In this document: positions 8,799 to 19,000 of the stretch, one piece after another
Numbering within the stretch: position 1 is the first letter of the stretch
Layout of the letters: the number at the start of each line of letters is the position of its first letter
Origin: Azospira restricta
GTDB taxonomy: Bacteria > Pseudomonadota > Gammaproteobacteria > Burkholderiales > Rhodocyclaceae
Direction of reading: 5' to 3'
Assembly: GCF_016858125.1 (NCBI RefSeq)
Contig: NZ_CP064781.1
Span: 1,993,501-2,057,500, forward strand
Length of the DNA stretch: 64,000 bases
Made by a program: the position numbers and the translations under genes
The notes under the pieces: model-generated
What the model was told of the DNA's origin: nothing
The model's input: only the letters and a program-made list of their open reading frames with translations
The model's database searches: none

Positions 8799-10103
8799 TC
8801 AGGCCGCCGGCCCCAGCAATTCCGCGAACATCCCCTGCGCCCAGGCGACGTCCTCGTCGCGCGGCTGCGCGTCGTAGTGCTGCTGCACCGTCTGCATCAG
8901 CAGCCCGTCGCCGCGCACGCGGTAGCGGGTCTCGATGCGCATCATCTCCATCGGCTCGGCGCCGGCCAGCACGTAGCAGGTGCTCGCCGGCAGCAGCCGC
9001 GGCGCCTCCTTGCCCTGCGCCTCGGCGGCGATCTGCGCGGCGGCGATCTGCCCCTGCCGCGCCGCCATCTGGCCGGTCTTCGGGTAATGGCCGAACAGCG
9101 GCGAGGCGCGGTCGACCAGGTCGCCGACGACGAACACGCGCGGGTCGGCGAGCGCGCGCTGCGTCAGCGGGTCGAACGCCGCCCAGCCGCTCGCCTTCTT
9201 CGCGTCGTTCACGTCGCGGCCGATCAGCCCGGCCTGCCAGGCGAGGTCGCCGGCCTGCTGCGGCGGCATCAGCAGCGCGTCGTCGAAACGGAAGGTCTCG
9301 AAGTCGGTGCTCACCGTCCTCGCGAACGGGTCGATCGCCTGCACCCGTGCCTGCGGCACGTAGACGATGCGGTCGCGGTACTGGCCGCCGAAGACGCGGG
9401 CGAAACCCTGCATCATCGGGTTGGGGTCGAGGACGATCACGCGCGCCTTCAGCTGCTTCTGCCGGAACAGCGTGGCCAGCATGCAGGCGCGCTCGAACGG
9501 CGCCGGCGGGCAGCGGTAGGGCAGCGGCGGCACGGTAATCACGAAGTCGCCGCCGGCGAAGGCGTCGACGCGCCGCTTGAGCGCTGCCTGCTCGCCGGCC
9601 TGCCAGGCGCTGCCGTACTTCTGCCGCGCCTCGGCGGCGGGCTTCGCGTCGTCGCCGAACCACGGCGCGTAGTCGTCGCGGATGCCGACGGCGAGGATCA
9701 GCCAGTCGTAGGCGAGGGTGCCGTCGGCGGTACGCACTTCGCGCCGCTCGCGGTCGATCGCGGCGACCTCGGCGCGCAGCCGCGTGTAGCCGAAGGCCCG
9801 CGCCGCCGCCGCGTAGTCGTGGCGCAGCAGCGCGCCGTCGAGCCGGTCGGCGAGCCAGCGGTTGGAGAGCGGCAGCGACCAGAAGGCAGCGCTGCGCTCG
9901 ACCAGCACCACCTCCAGCTGCGGCGCCAGCTCGCGCAGGCGGCGGGCGGCGGCGAGGCCGCCCCAGCCGCCGCCGACGATCACGGCGCGGCCGTTCCGGG
10001 CCGGCGGCAGCAGCGCCGGCGCCGCGCGCAGCGGCTTCGGCAGCAGGGCGGTGGCAGCGACGGCGGCGGTGGCGGCGAGCAGGCGGCGGCGGGTGGCGTG
10101 CAT
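8799..10103 (-). CDS. Exported FAD oxidoreductase like the flavocytochrome c sulfide dehydrogenase subunit
   Basis: 434 residues with a twin-arginine-type signal (TRRRLLAAT, then a hydrophobic stretch to about residue 28). The FAD-binding GGGWGGLAAARRL follows at about 43-56. YRCPPAPFER (Cys198) and STCY (Cys376) match the two redox-active cysteines of FccB/sulfide:quinone-type enzymes. It should work in the periplasm on a sulfur compound, passing electrons to a carrier. No FccA-type cytochrome gene is adjacent, so the partner and substrate are open. It is convergent with the tandem-receiver gene. Confidence 0.8.
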   Translation of the reverse strand: MHATRRRLLAATAAVAATALLPKPLRAAPALLPPARNGRAVIVGGGWGGLAAARRLRELAPQLEVVLVERSAAFWSLPLSNRWLADRLDGALLRHDYAAAARAFGYTRLRAEVAAIDRERREVRTADGTLAYDWLILAVGIRDDYAPWFGDDAKPAAEARQKYGSAWQAGEQAALKRRVDAFAGGDFVITVPPLPYRCPPAPFERACMLATLFRQKQLKARVIVLDPNPMMQGFARVFGGQYRDRIVYVPQARVQAIDPFARTVSTDFETFRFDDALLMPPQQAGDLAWQAGLIGRDVNDAKKASGWAAFDPLTQRALADPRVFVVGDLVDRASPLFGHYPKTGQMAARQGQIAAAQIAAEAQGKEAPRLLPASTCYVLAGAEPMEMMRIETRYRVRGDGLLMQTVQQHYDAQPRDEDVAWAQGMFAELLGPAA

Positions 10104-10152
10104 CGGGGGCGTTCCGGGCGGGCGCGGGCGTGCGGCGCCCGGCGGCAGCAGG

Positions 10153-11037
10153 TCAGGCGGCGGGCGTTTCCGTTTCGGGCGGCGGCATGTCCGGCATCGG
10201 CGGCAGCTGCGCCTTCTCGTCGTCGGAGAGCCGCAGCCGCTGGATCAGCGCGTCGCGGTTGAGGTTGAGCAGCTTCCCGATCGCCGCGAAGTCGTCGGGA
10301 ATCGCCGCGTCGTTCCAGCCGTGCGCGGAATGGCGGGCGAGGTCGACGGCGAGCAGCACGTTGCGGATGCGCGGCGCTTCGGCGTGCTCGGGGTCCATCA
10401 GGTTGGCGAGCAGCTTGGGCAGGTGCCAGGTCCGGCACAGCGCGAGCTGCAGGTCGATCAGCCGGATGCCGAGCACCGCTTCCTGCACGGCGGCGCTGCG
10501 CAGCGCGTGGTTGGCGGCCTGGCGGTCGCGCATCTCGATCGCCAGCGTCGGCGCGAAGCACCACAGCAGGATCTCGGCGAGGTCGTGCAGCAGCGCGGCG
10601 ATGGTCACTTCCTCGACGTTCAGGTCCTGCCGCCACAGCGCCCATTCGTGCGCGTAGTGCGCGGCGCGCTGCACGCGGCGGATCAGCTGCAGCGCGCCGA
10701 GCATCGCCGGCGGTTCGCTCTTCAGCATCTGCTCGATGGTGACCAGATCCTTGAACTTCTCGAAGAAGGGCTCGATGCCGATCATCATCACCGCGCTGCC
10801 GATGGTGGTGATGTCGGTGCGCAGCGTCTTGCCGGCAAAGGGCTGGATGTAGGCGAGGACCTTCACCGTCATCAGCGGGTCCTGCAGCACGACGCGCGAG
10901 ATCTCGCGGCCGTTGACGCGGTCGATGTTGGCGCGCAGCTCGTCGAGCTGGCGCACGGTGTGGCGCAGCACGGGCAGCTCGGCGCCGCTGAAGAACAGCA
11001 CCCAGGTTTCGAGATCCTGCAACGGATGGGTCAGCAT
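10153..11037 (-). CDS. HDOD-domain signalling protein
   Basis: 294 residues. The HDOD fold spans about residues 15-220: VVLQDPLMTVKVLAYIQ near the start, TTIGSAVMMIGIEPFF, then AALLHDLAEILLW, where catalytic HD-phosphohydrolase residues are only partly kept. The C-terminus is Pro-rich (PPMPDMPPPETETPAA). HDOD proteins act in signalling, often next to c-di-GMP genes; a GGDEF gene lies 1 kb away. The biochemical role is unknown. A short dyad (TTCAC-N8-GTGAA, around 11052-11069) sits just upstream in its promoter region. Confidence 0.85.
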   Translation of the reverse strand: MLTHPLQDLETWVLFFSGAELPVLRHTVRQLDELRANIDRVNGREISRVVLQDPLMTVKVLAYIQPFAGKTLRTDITTIGSAVMMIGIEPFFEKFKDLVTIEQMLKSEPPAMLGALQLIRRVQRAAHYAHEWALWRQDLNVEEVTIAALLHDLAEILLWCFAPTLAIEMRDRQAANHALRSAAVQEAVLGIRLIDLQLALCRTWHLPKLLANLMDPEHAEAPRIRNVLLAVDLARHSAHGWNDAAIPDDFAAIGKLLNLNRDALIQRLRLSDDEKAQLPPMPDMPPPETETPAA

Positions 11038-11139
11038 TCTTGTTTTCTACTTCACCGCATGCGTGAAAGAAATGCGCTAATCGACTGATTTGGAAAAGAA
11101 GCGCACCTAGGATGATGGTACTCGCAGGCTCGCCGCGAT

Positions 11140-11901
11140 TCAACCGGAATTGTCCGCGCGGGAGGCGCCGAGCCAGGGCGCGGCCGCCGCCGTCCAGCCG
11201 AGCGTCGCCGTCAGTTGTGCGAAGGCGCCCGAGAGCGGCGCGACGAGGCGCAGCGGTTCGCCGCTCCGCGGGTGCGCGAAGCGCATCTCGGCGCAGTGCA
11301 GCAGCAGTCGCGCGCAGCCGGTCAGCGCGGCGAAGTCGCGGTTGAGCTTGCCCTTGCCGTAGGTGGCGTCGCCGACGATCGGGTGCGCGGCGTGCTTCAG
11401 GTGGCGGCGGATCTGGTGGCGGCGGCCGGTTTCCGGCGTCAGTTCGAGCAGCGCGCAGCGCGTCGTCGGATGCCGGTCGCCGGCGATCGGCAGCTCGGCG
11501 GTGGCCAGCCGCCGCCAGCGGGTGAGCGCTGCCTGCGGCAGCAGCTGCGCGCGCGGGTCGACCCATTCGGCGTCGTCCGGCTGGCGCTGCAGCGGATGGT
11601 CGATGACGCCTTCCGCTGCCGGCCAGCCGCGGACGACGGCGAGGTAGGTCTTTGCCACCTGCTGCGCGGCGAAGGCGTCGGACAGCGTGCGCGCCGTGTC
11701 GCGGTCGAGCGCGAAGACGAGCACGCCGGAGGTGCCGCGGTCGAGGCGGTGCACCGGATGCACCGGCTGCCCGATCTGGTCGCGCAGCCGCTGCACGGCG
11801 AATTCGGTTTCGTGGCGGTCGAGCGCCGTGCGGTGCACGAGCAGCCCCGGCGGCTTGTCGATCGCGACCAGTGCGTCGTCGCGGTGGAGAATGGTCAGCA
11901 T
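11140..11901 (-). CDS. truC: tRNA pseudouridine(65) synthase TruC
   Basis: 253 residues. The RluA-family catalytic motif HRLDRGTSGVLVFAL (about residues 51-65) contains the catalytic Asp. The start MLTILHRDDALVAIDKPPGLLVHR and the motif ETGRRHQIRRHLKH fit TruC more closely than RluA, RluC or RluD, and there is no S4 domain. It modifies U65 in the T stem of a subset of tRNAs. A 42-base gap separates its start from the downstream-facing end of the GGDEF gene, so the two may be co-transcribed. Confidence 0.85.
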   Translation of the reverse strand: MLTILHRDDALVAIDKPPGLLVHRTALDRHETEFAVQRLRDQIGQPVHPVHRLDRGTSGVLVFALDRDTARTLSDAFAAQQVAKTYLAVVRGWPAAEGVIDHPLQRQPDDAEWVDPRAQLLPQAALTRWRRLATAELPIAGDRHPTTRCALLELTPETGRRHQIRRHLKHAAHPIVGDATYGKGKLNRDFAALTGCARLLLHCAEMRFAHPRSGEPLRLVAPLSGAFAQLTATLGWTAAAAPWLGASRADNSG

Positions 11902-11943
11902 CGGTGGGAGCGGGAAGTCGTCGTTGTTCGCGCGCAGCGGCGT

Positions 11944-13062
11944 TCAGGCGATGTGGAAGCCGTTCTTGCCGGCGCTCTTCACCTGGTACATCGCGTCGTC
12001 GGCGCGTTTCACGGCGGCATCATAGCTGTCGTCGGCGTCGTTGAGCAGGGTTGCGCCGACGCTGGCGCTGACCTGCAAGCTTGCCGACCGGTAGGCGATC
12101 GGCTGCGCCGCGGCAGTGACGATGCGCTGCGCGAAGCCGGCGAGCGGCGGCAGTGGCGCCGCCGGCGAGCCGCGCAGGACGACCACGAATTCGTCGCCGC
12201 CGATGCGCGCGACCAGGTCGCCTTCGCGGACGCCGGCGAGCAGCCGGCCGGCGATCGTCTTCAGCACGTGGTCGCCGGCGTCGTGGCCGTGCGCGTCGTT
12301 GATCTTCTTGAAGCCATCGAGGTCGACGAAGAACAGCGCGGCGCCGCCGCTCGCCGCCGGGTGCGCGGCGACCATCTCGTCGAGGTGCGTCTTCAGCGCA
12401 CGCAGGTTGGCGAGCCCGGTCAGGTGGTCCTGGTCGGCCATCATCGCCAGCTGCTTGGTCTTCTTCTCCAGCTCGAGGATCAGGCGCTGCGTGGTCGACT
12501 TGTGGCTGCTGTCGATGATGATCACCAGCACGACGAAGAAGAACGACCCGGCCATCGCCACGCCCCACGGCAGCGGCGAGCGCAGGTAGCGGATCGGGTC
12601 GGCGGGAAAGCTCAGCGTGCCGCTGACGAAACCCCAGCCGGCGAGCGCGAAGAGGAGCATGAAGGCGGCGGCGATGGCGATTACCGTGCGCTGCTTGAGG
12701 AACATCGAGGCAATGAAGACGGCGAAGGCGCCCCACATCGCGCCGTTGCCGTAGAGGCCGAAGTTGAGCAGGCCGGCGAGCGAGACCAGCATGGCGAGGA
12801 CCAGGATGGTGCCGGTCCTGACCCGCAGCGGCAGCCGCCGACGGAAGGCGTACAGCGACAGTACGACGACGAGGCCGGCGAGGTGCAGCCAATAGACGTG
12901 ATTCCAGCCGAAGAAGAAGGCGCGCGACACCGACAGCGGCACGCCGACCAGCGCGATCAGGCAGACGCCGACCAGCAGCCGGTGCGAGGCGCGTTCGGCC
13001 TCCTCGTCGAGTACCTTGCCGATGGCCTGATAGCGCGCCGGTGACCCGGAGTCTTTTCGCAT
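11944..13062 (-). CDS. Membrane-bound diguanylate cyclase (GGDEF)
   Basis: 372 residues. About six hydrophobic segments fill residues 28-185 with no known sensor domain. A short coiled linker is followed by a GGDEF domain (about 205-370) with an intact RIGGDEF active site. An RxxD product-inhibition site (REGD) lies 5 residues before it. It should make c-di-GMP under feedback control at the inner membrane. The ATG at 13062 has GGAGGGGG upstream. What it senses is not visible. Confidence 0.92.
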   Translation of the reverse strand: MRKDSGSPARYQAIGKVLDEEAERASHRLLVGVCLIALVGVPLSVSRAFFFGWNHVYWLHLAGLVVVLSLYAFRRRLPLRVRTGTILVLAMLVSLAGLLNFGLYGNGAMWGAFAVFIASMFLKQRTVIAIAAAFMLLFALAGWGFVSGTLSFPADPIRYLRSPLPWGVAMAGSFFFVVLVIIIDSSHKSTTQRLILELEKKTKQLAMMADQDHLTGLANLRALKTHLDEMVAAHPAASGGAALFFVDLDGFKKINDAHGHDAGDHVLKTIAGRLLAGVREGDLVARIGGDEFVVVLRGSPAAPLPPLAGFAQRIVTAAAQPIAYRSASLQVSASVGATLLNDADDSYDAAVKRADDAMYQVKSAGKNGFHIA

Positions 13063-13143
13063 GCGCCCCCCTCCTGACGCAGCTATTGTGCGCCGCCTTG
13101 GGCGGCTTGGGGAGGCCTTCCGCCGCCGCGGGGGCGCCGTCCG

Positions 13144-13527
13144 TCAGCCGGCGAAGTCGCCGTCGACGTAGTACCAGCGGCCGTCCTCGCGCAGGAAGCG
13201 GCTGGTTTCGTGCAGGCGGTGGCCGCGGCCGCCGGCGCGGTAGCGGGCGACGAACTCGACGGTCGCGCTGTCGTCGCCGGTCGCCGCGTGCCGCTTCACC
13301 TCCAGCCCGAGCCAGCGGGTCGGGGCCTCGTCGAGCGTGGCGGGGCGCGTGCGCGCGTGCCAGGTGGCGAGCAGGTAGTCGTGCAAGCCCAGCACGTAGG
13401 CGCAGTAGCGCGAGCGCATCAATGCCTCGGCGCTCGGCGCCGCCTCGCCGGCGTGCCAGCGTCCGCAGCAGCCGGCGTAGGGCTGGCCGCTACCGCAGGG
13501 GCAGACGTCGGCGGCGGCCTTGCCCAT
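13144..13527 (-). CDS. YchJ-family (UPF0225) SEC-C protein
   Basis: 127 residues. The N-terminal SEC-C metal-binding motif CPCGSGQPYAGCC (about 9-21) precedes a small NTF2-like domain (MRSRYCAYVLG, LHETSRFLREDGRWYYVDGD). The function of the family is not established. The ATG overlaps the stop of the upstream YbhB-type gene by one base (TGATG), so the two are translationally coupled. Confidence 0.88.
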   Translation of the reverse strand: MGKAAADVCPCGSGQPYAGCCGRWHAGEAAPSAEALMRSRYCAYVLGLHDYLLATWHARTRPATLDEAPTRWLGLEVKRHAATGDDSATVEFVARYRAGGRGHRLHETSRFLREDGRWYYVDGDFAG

Positions 13528-14084
13528 CACTTGCGGCGCCCGTAGGTGCCGGTCAGCGTCGCCTTGCCCAGGCTGTTGGCGTTGACCAGGTAGCCGGCGA
13601 GCGCCGCGGTGGCACCCGGCGGCAGCTCGAGCCGGTCGACCTTCAGCGCGTGCAGCGTGAAGTGGTAGCGGTGCGGCTTGTCGCCGACCGGCGGGCAGGG
13701 GCCGCCCCAGCCGGGGCCGCCGAAATCGGTGTTCACCTGCAGCGCCTCGGTCGGCAGCTGCGCGCCGTCGGCGCGGCCGGCGCCGGCCGGCAGCGCGCTG
13801 ATGCCCGCCGGCAGGTTCACCACCACCCAGTGCCACCAGCCGCTGCCGCCGGTCGGCGCGTCCGGGTCATGCACCAGCAGCGCGAAGCTCTTCGTCCCCT
13901 TCGGCGCGTTCTTCCAGGAGAGCGCCGGCGAGACGTTGCCGCCGCGGCAGCCGAAGCCGTCGAACACCTGCGCCTCCTTGATCGTCGCGTTCGGCTTGAG
14001 GTCGGGGCTCTCCAGCGTGAAGCCGCCGGCGTGGGCGGCGCCGGCGAGGGCGGTCAAGGCCAGGGCAGTGCAAGTGCGTTTCAT
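13527..14084 (-). CDS. Exported YbhB/YbcL-family (Raf-kinase-inhibitor-like) protein
   Basis: 185 residues. A signal peptide (MKRTCTALALTALAGAAHAG) is followed by a PEBP-like domain with the family hallmarks NVSPALSWKNAP, DPDAPTGGSGWWHWVV and GPCPP. It is probably periplasmic. The function of the bacterial family is unclear. The ATG at 14082-14084 was chosen over an upstream in-frame ATG because the signal peptide begins there. Confidence 0.88.
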   Translation of the reverse strand: MKRTCTALALTALAGAAHAGGFTLESPDLKPNATIKEAQVFDGFGCRGGNVSPALSWKNAPKGTKSFALLVHDPDAPTGGSGWWHWVVVNLPAGISALPAGAGRADGAQLPTEALQVNTDFGGPGWGGPCPPVGDKPHRYHFTLHALKVDRLELPPGATAALAGYLVNANSLGKATLTGTYGRRK

Positions 14085-14254
14085 CGGGGGACTCCTTGCG
14101 TGGATGGGTGGCGCGATTCTAATTCGCCGGCAGGGGCTTGGCGAGCGCATATTCAATAGACATATTCCGGGCGGCCGGCTATGCTCCCGCCGCTGTCATT
14201 CCGACCGAATGGACAGCGCATCGACAAACAGACGAATCGACAAAGGGAGAGACG

Positions 14255-14692
14255 ATGTTCAGGAAATACATGGCTGCCTCGTTGCTGGTCCTCAGCCTCG
14301 TGGGGTGCGCTTCGGTGCCGATGGGCGATACCAAGCGCGATGCGGAACTGAAGACCTTCGCCGCGAAGAAGGACGTGGCGGGGATCTACATTTATCGCAA
14401 CGAATCGTTCGGCGCGGCCATCCGCATGGATGTCTCGGTCGACGGCAAGCCGCTCGGCAAGACCGCGGCGAAGACCTATTTCTACACCGAGGTCGCGCCC
14501 GGCAAGCACACGATCACTTCGGAATCGGAGAATACCGACACGCTCGAAATCGAAACCGTCGCCGGCAAGCTCTACTACGTCTGGCAGGAAGTGAAGATGG
14601 GGCTCCTCTACGCGCGCACCAAGCTGAGCCTGGTCAGCGAAGAGGAGGGCAAGAACGGGGTCATGGAGTCGCAGCTCGCCGCTTCCCGGTAA
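14255..14692 (+). CDS. DUF2846-type lipoprotein
   Basis: 145 residues. A lipoprotein signal ends in LVGC with acylated Cys near residue 18. The rest matches the DUF2846 pattern: GIYIYRNES, DGKPLGKTAAKTYFYTEVAPGKHTI, VAGKLYYV. It is probably anchored in the outer membrane; no function is known. GGGAGA lies 7 bases before the ATG. It stands alone, ending in its own terminator. Its codon use is slightly less GC-rich than its neighbours. Confidence 0.85.
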   Translation: MFRKYMAASLLVLSLVGCASVPMGDTKRDAELKTFAAKKDVAGIYIYRNESFGAAIRMDVSVDGKPLGKTAAKTYFYTEVAPGKHTITSESENTDTLEIETVAGKLYYVWQEVKMGLLYARTKLSLVSEEEGKNGVMESQLAASR

Positions 14693-14737
14693 GCGGCGAC
14701 GGCACGGCGGGCCGCGCTTCATTCCGGCCCCAACCCG

Positions 14738-14769
14738 GAGGGACGGCATCGCCGTCCCTCTTTTTTTTT
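14738..14769 (+). terminator. Rho-independent terminator after the DUF2846 gene
   Basis: A 10-bp stem (GAGGGACGGC with GCCGTCCCTC) and a 3-base loop are followed by nine T. Confidence 0.92.
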
Positions 14770-14802
14770 GTTTCCGGCAGCGATCTCCGCCGACGCCGCG
14801 CG

Positions 14803-15537
14803 TCAGTCCTGCTCGCGCAGGTCGAGCACCGGCACCTCGCCGAAGCGCTCGCCGAGCAGGTGGGCGACGATGCCGGCGGCGCAGGCCGCCGGTGTCGCCA
14901 GGCTGCCGCTTTCCTTCAGCGCTTCGAACTTCTTGCGCAGCGGGAAATTCTCCTGCGCCGTGGCGCGGATTTCGGCCTGCATGTCGGTGTCGATGACGCC
15001 CGGTGCCAGGCTGCAGATGCGCACGCCGGGCGCAGCGTCGGCGGCGACGACGCGGGCGTGGTGGTCGAGCGCCGCCTTGCCGGCGCCGTAGACGCTCCAG
15101 CCGGGGATCGCGTTGCGCCCGGCGCCGCTGGAAACGTGCAGGATGCGCAGCTCGGCGGCGCTCGCCGTCGCCTTCGCCGCAGCCGCGGCGAACATCAGCG
15201 GCGCGGCGACGTTGCAGGCGATCGCGCGCGCGATCGCGTCCGGCGGCTGTGCGGCGAGCGCTCCGACCGGCGCCAGCAGGCCGGCGTTGTTGACCAGCAG
15301 CAGCCGTTCGGCGCCGGCGGCGAACCCCGCCAGCGCGTCGCCGGCCAGCCAGCCGGCGAGCGCGTCGCCGTCGGCGAGGTCGAGCGCAACTTCGGCCAGG
15401 CGGTCGGGAAATGCGGCGGCGAGCGCCGTATTGCCGCGGCGCGCGATGCCGAGGACGGCGATGTCGCGCGCCAGTAGATTGGCGGCGATGGCGGCGCCGA
15501 GGCCGCGCGAATGGCCGGTGACGATGGCCTTGATCAT
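14803..15537 (-). CDS. Short-chain dehydrogenase/reductase (SDR)
   Basis: 244 residues with the classical SDR layout: a TGHSRGLG nucleotide-binding loop (8-15), VNNAG, a catalytic Ser in HVSSGAGR, and YxxxK as YGAGK. The family includes benzil reductases and sepiapterin-like reductases, but the substrate is not assignable. AAGGAG lies 7 bases before the ATG. It is downstream of, and codirectional with, the metal efflux operon, with 95 bases between. Confidence 0.85.
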   Translation of the reverse strand: MIKAIVTGHSRGLGAAIAANLLARDIAVLGIARRGNTALAAAFPDRLAEVALDLADGDALAGWLAGDALAGFAAGAERLLLVNNAGLLAPVGALAAQPPDAIARAIACNVAAPLMFAAAAAKATASAAELRILHVSSGAGRNAIPGWSVYGAGKAALDHHARVVAADAAPGVRICSLAPGVIDTDMQAEIRATAQENFPLRKKFEALKESGSLATPAACAAGIVAHLLGERFGEVPVLDLREQD

Positions 15538-15632
15538 CGGAGGCTCCTTAAGGGTCGAGGGATGCCCGCGATGGTAGCGGAAGCGCGGCGCCGCTAACAC
15601 CCGGGGGCAGCGGCGCCGGTGCTGCCGGCGGC

Positions 15633-16004
15633 TCAGTCGAGCGCGTAGCGCAGCGTCTTCGCCGGCTTGCCGGGCAGCTGGACGGTGGCGATGGCCTTGG
15701 CGCCCTTCGCCGCGAAGCTGCCTTGCGCCTCGAAGCGGTTGTCGCCGGCCGGCGGCAGCGCGACCTCGGTCTTCTTGCCGGCGGCGAGCAGCGTCAGCTT
15801 GGCCGTGCCGCCGGCGGTGGCCAGCGGGTTGCCGTGCTCGCGGATGTACAGCGTCAGCCGGTCCGGTTGCGCGACCAGCTCGGCCTGGAAGTCGACGGCG
15901 TCGGCGACGGCGCCGCCGTGGCGGGGTTTGGTGTGGTCGTTGTGGGCGAAGGTCGGGGCCGCGGCGAGGAGCGCGGCGACGGCGAGGGCGGCGAGGGTTT
16001 TCAT
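15633..16004 (-). CDS. Exported accessory protein of the RND metal-efflux operon
   Basis: 123 residues. A signal peptide ends near TFA; the mature start HNDHTKPRHGG is His-rich. The rest is a small beta-rich domain (LTLYIREHGNPLATAGGTAKLTLL). It follows the RND pump gene by 24 bases, so it is the last gene of that operon. I recognise no named family; a periplasmic metal-handling role is inferred from the context and the histidines. Confidence 0.65.
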   Translation of the reverse strand: MKTLAALAVAALLAAAPTFAHNDHTKPRHGGAVADAVDFQAELVAQPDRLTLYIREHGNPLATAGGTAKLTLLAAGKKTEVALPPAGDNRFEAQGSFAAKGAKAIATVQLPGKPAKTLRYALD

Positions 16005-16028
16005 CGGGTTTGTCCTTTCGGGTCGGGA

Positions 16029-19000
16029 TTAGAAGACTTCGTGTTTTTGCCGTTCGAGCAGGCGGGCGAGCGGCTTCTCGCCGAAGGCGAGGAACAGCGC
16101 CGGCGTGACGAAGGCGTCGAGCAGCGTCGAGGAGATGAGGCCGGAGAAGATGACCACGGCCACCGGATGCAGGATCTCGGTGCCCGGTGCCTCGGCCTCG
16201 AAGAGCAGCGGCGCCAGCGCGAAGGCGGCGACCAGCGCCGTCATCAGCACCGGGGTGAGCCGTTCGAGCGAGCCGCGGATCACCAGCTTGCGGCCGAAGA
16301 CCTCGCCCTCGAAGCGCGCCAGGTTGGCATAGTGCGAGAGCTTGAGGATGCCGTTGCGGGTGGCGATGCCGGCGAGCGTGATGAAGCCGATCAGCGTCGC
16401 GATGGAGAGCGGCTGGCCCGAGAGCCACAGTCCGATGACGCTGCCGATCAGCGCCAGCGGCACGTTGGCGATGACCAGCGCGGCGAGCACGCCGGAGCGG
16501 TAGCGGCTGTAGAGGACGACGAAGATCAGCCCGAGCGAGACCAGCGCGAGCACGCCGATCAGGCGCGCCGCCTCTTCCTGCGCGCGGAACTGGCCGTCGA
16601 GCGTGATGAAGTAGCCGGTCGGCAGCTTCGTCTCGGCGATCGCGCGGCGCACGTCCGCGACCACGTCCGAGAGCGGCCGCCCCTGCGCGTTCGCCGAGAT
16701 GACGATGCGCCGGCGGCCGTTGTCGCGGCTGATCTGGTTCGGGCCGTCGCCTTCCTCGATGGTGGCCACGCGCGACAGCGGCACGCGGCCGTTCGGCGTC
16801 TCGATCATCAGGTTGGCCAGGCCGGCGAGGCTGCGCGCGTCCTCCGGCAGGCGCAGCACCAGCGCGAAGCGGCGCGCGCCCTCGATCACCTGGCCGACCT
16901 GCTCGCCGTCGATCAGCGTCTGCAGCTGGCGCAGCAGCGTGGTCGGGGTGACGCCGTTCTGTTCGGCGCGCGCATAGTCGATATGCACCTTGATCTGCGG
17001 CGCCAGCACCTGCTTCTCCAGCTCGAGGTCGGTGAGGCCGGGGATCGCCGCCAGGCGGTCGCGCAGCGCGGCGCCCTCGCCGCGCAAGAGGTCGAGGTCG
17101 TCGCCGACGATGCGCAGCGCGATCTGCGCGCGCACGCCGGAGAGCATGTGGTCGATGCGGTGCGAGATCGGCTGGCCGATGCTCACCGCTGCCGGCAGCG
17201 ACGCCAGCCGCGCGCGCAGGTCGGCGTAGATCTCGGACGGCGGGCGGCCGAGTTTCAGGCGCATGTCGAGCTCCGAGACGTGCACGCCCTCGGCGTGCTC
17301 GTCGAGCTCGGCGCGGCCGGAGCGGCGGCCGACGTAGCTCACTTCCGGCACCTCGCGCACCAGCTTCTCGGCGAGCGCGCCGATGCGCACCGATTCGGCC
17401 AGCGTGATCCCCGGATTGAGGCGCAGGCCGACGAAGGCGGCGCCCTCGTTGAACGGCGGCAGGAAGGTGGTGGCGAAGAAGGGGACGCTCGCCGCCGCCA
17501 GCAGCGCGGCAAGCGCGGCGCCGCCGATGACGCGCGTGCGCGTCGTCAGTGCGACCTCCAGCCAGCGCCGGTAATGCCCCTTCAGCCAGGCGACGAAGCG
17601 CGTGTCGCCGTGCGCCGTGTCGCCGTGGCCGTGGCGCAGCAGGTACCAGGCGAGCACCGGCGTCAGCGTCAGCGAGACGACCAGGCTGGCCAGGATCGCG
17701 GTCAGGTAGGCGACGCCGAGCGGCACGAAGAAGCGGCCCTCCAGCCCCGGCAGCGCGAACAGCGGCACGAAGACGAGGGCGATGATCAGCGTCGACACGA
17801 CGATCCCCGAGCGCACCTCGTTCGAGGCCTTGACGATCACGCGCAGCACCTGCTCCGGCTCGTCCCGGCGCCGGTTCTCGCGCAGCCGGCGGATGATGTT
17901 CTCGAGGTCGACCACCGCGTCGTCGACCAGCTCGCCGATGGCGATCGCCAGCCCGCCCAGCGTCATCGTGTTGATCGACATGCCGAAGTAGCGGAAGACC
18001 AGCGCCGCGGTGAGGATCGACACCGGGATCGCAGCCAGCGAGATCAGCGTCGCGCGCAGGTTGCCGAGGAACAGGTAGAGCACCGCGGCGACGAAGACCG
18101 AGGCGGCGGCGAGCTTCACCTCCAGGTTGAGGATGCTGGCCTCGATGAAGTCGGCCTGGCGGAAGGTGATGCGCGGCGCCGCGAGGCCGGCGGGCAGCCC
18201 GCCCTTCAGCTCATCGAGCGCCGCTTCCACCTGCCGCGTCAGCGCCACGGTGTCGGCGGCCGGCTGCTTCTGCACCGACAGGATCACCGCCGGCTCGCCG
18301 TTCAGCCCGGCATCGCCGCGCTTGATCGCCGGCGCGAAGCCGACCGCGGCGATCTGCGCGAGCAGGATCGGCTGCCCGTTCCTGGCGGTCAGCGGCAGTC
18401 GCCTGAGATCCTCGATGCGGCTGGTGCGGCCGAGGTTGCGGATCAGGTATTCGCGCGCGTTGAGTTCGAGGAAGCCGCCGCTGGTGTTGGCGGCGAAGCC
18501 GCGCAGCGCGCCCTCGACCTGCTCGAGCGTGATCCCCAGTTCCGCCATGCGCGCGGTGTCGGGCTGCACCTGGAACTGGCGCACCTCGCCGCCGATCGGC
18601 ACCACCTGTGCGACGCCGGGGATGTTGAGCAGGCGCGGGCGCAGCACCCAGTCGGCGTACTCGCGCGCCGCCATCGCGCGACGGCGCGCTTCTTCCGGCA
18701 GCGCCTCGGCCGGTACCTCGATCGGGATGCCGATCATCAGGATCTCGCCCATGATCGACGCCACCGGCCCCATGTGCGGCACGACGCCGGCCGGCAGCTG
18801 CGACTGCACCAGCGTCAGGCGCTCGGCGATCATCTGCCGGGCGCGGTAGATCTCGACGTTCCAGTCGAACTGGACATAGACGATGGACAGGCCGGCGGAG
18901 GAGACCGAGCGCACCGCGGCGACGCCGGGCATGCCGTTCATCGCCGTCTCGACCGGGTAGGTGACCAGCGCCTCGACCTCCTCCGGCGCCATGCCGCCGG

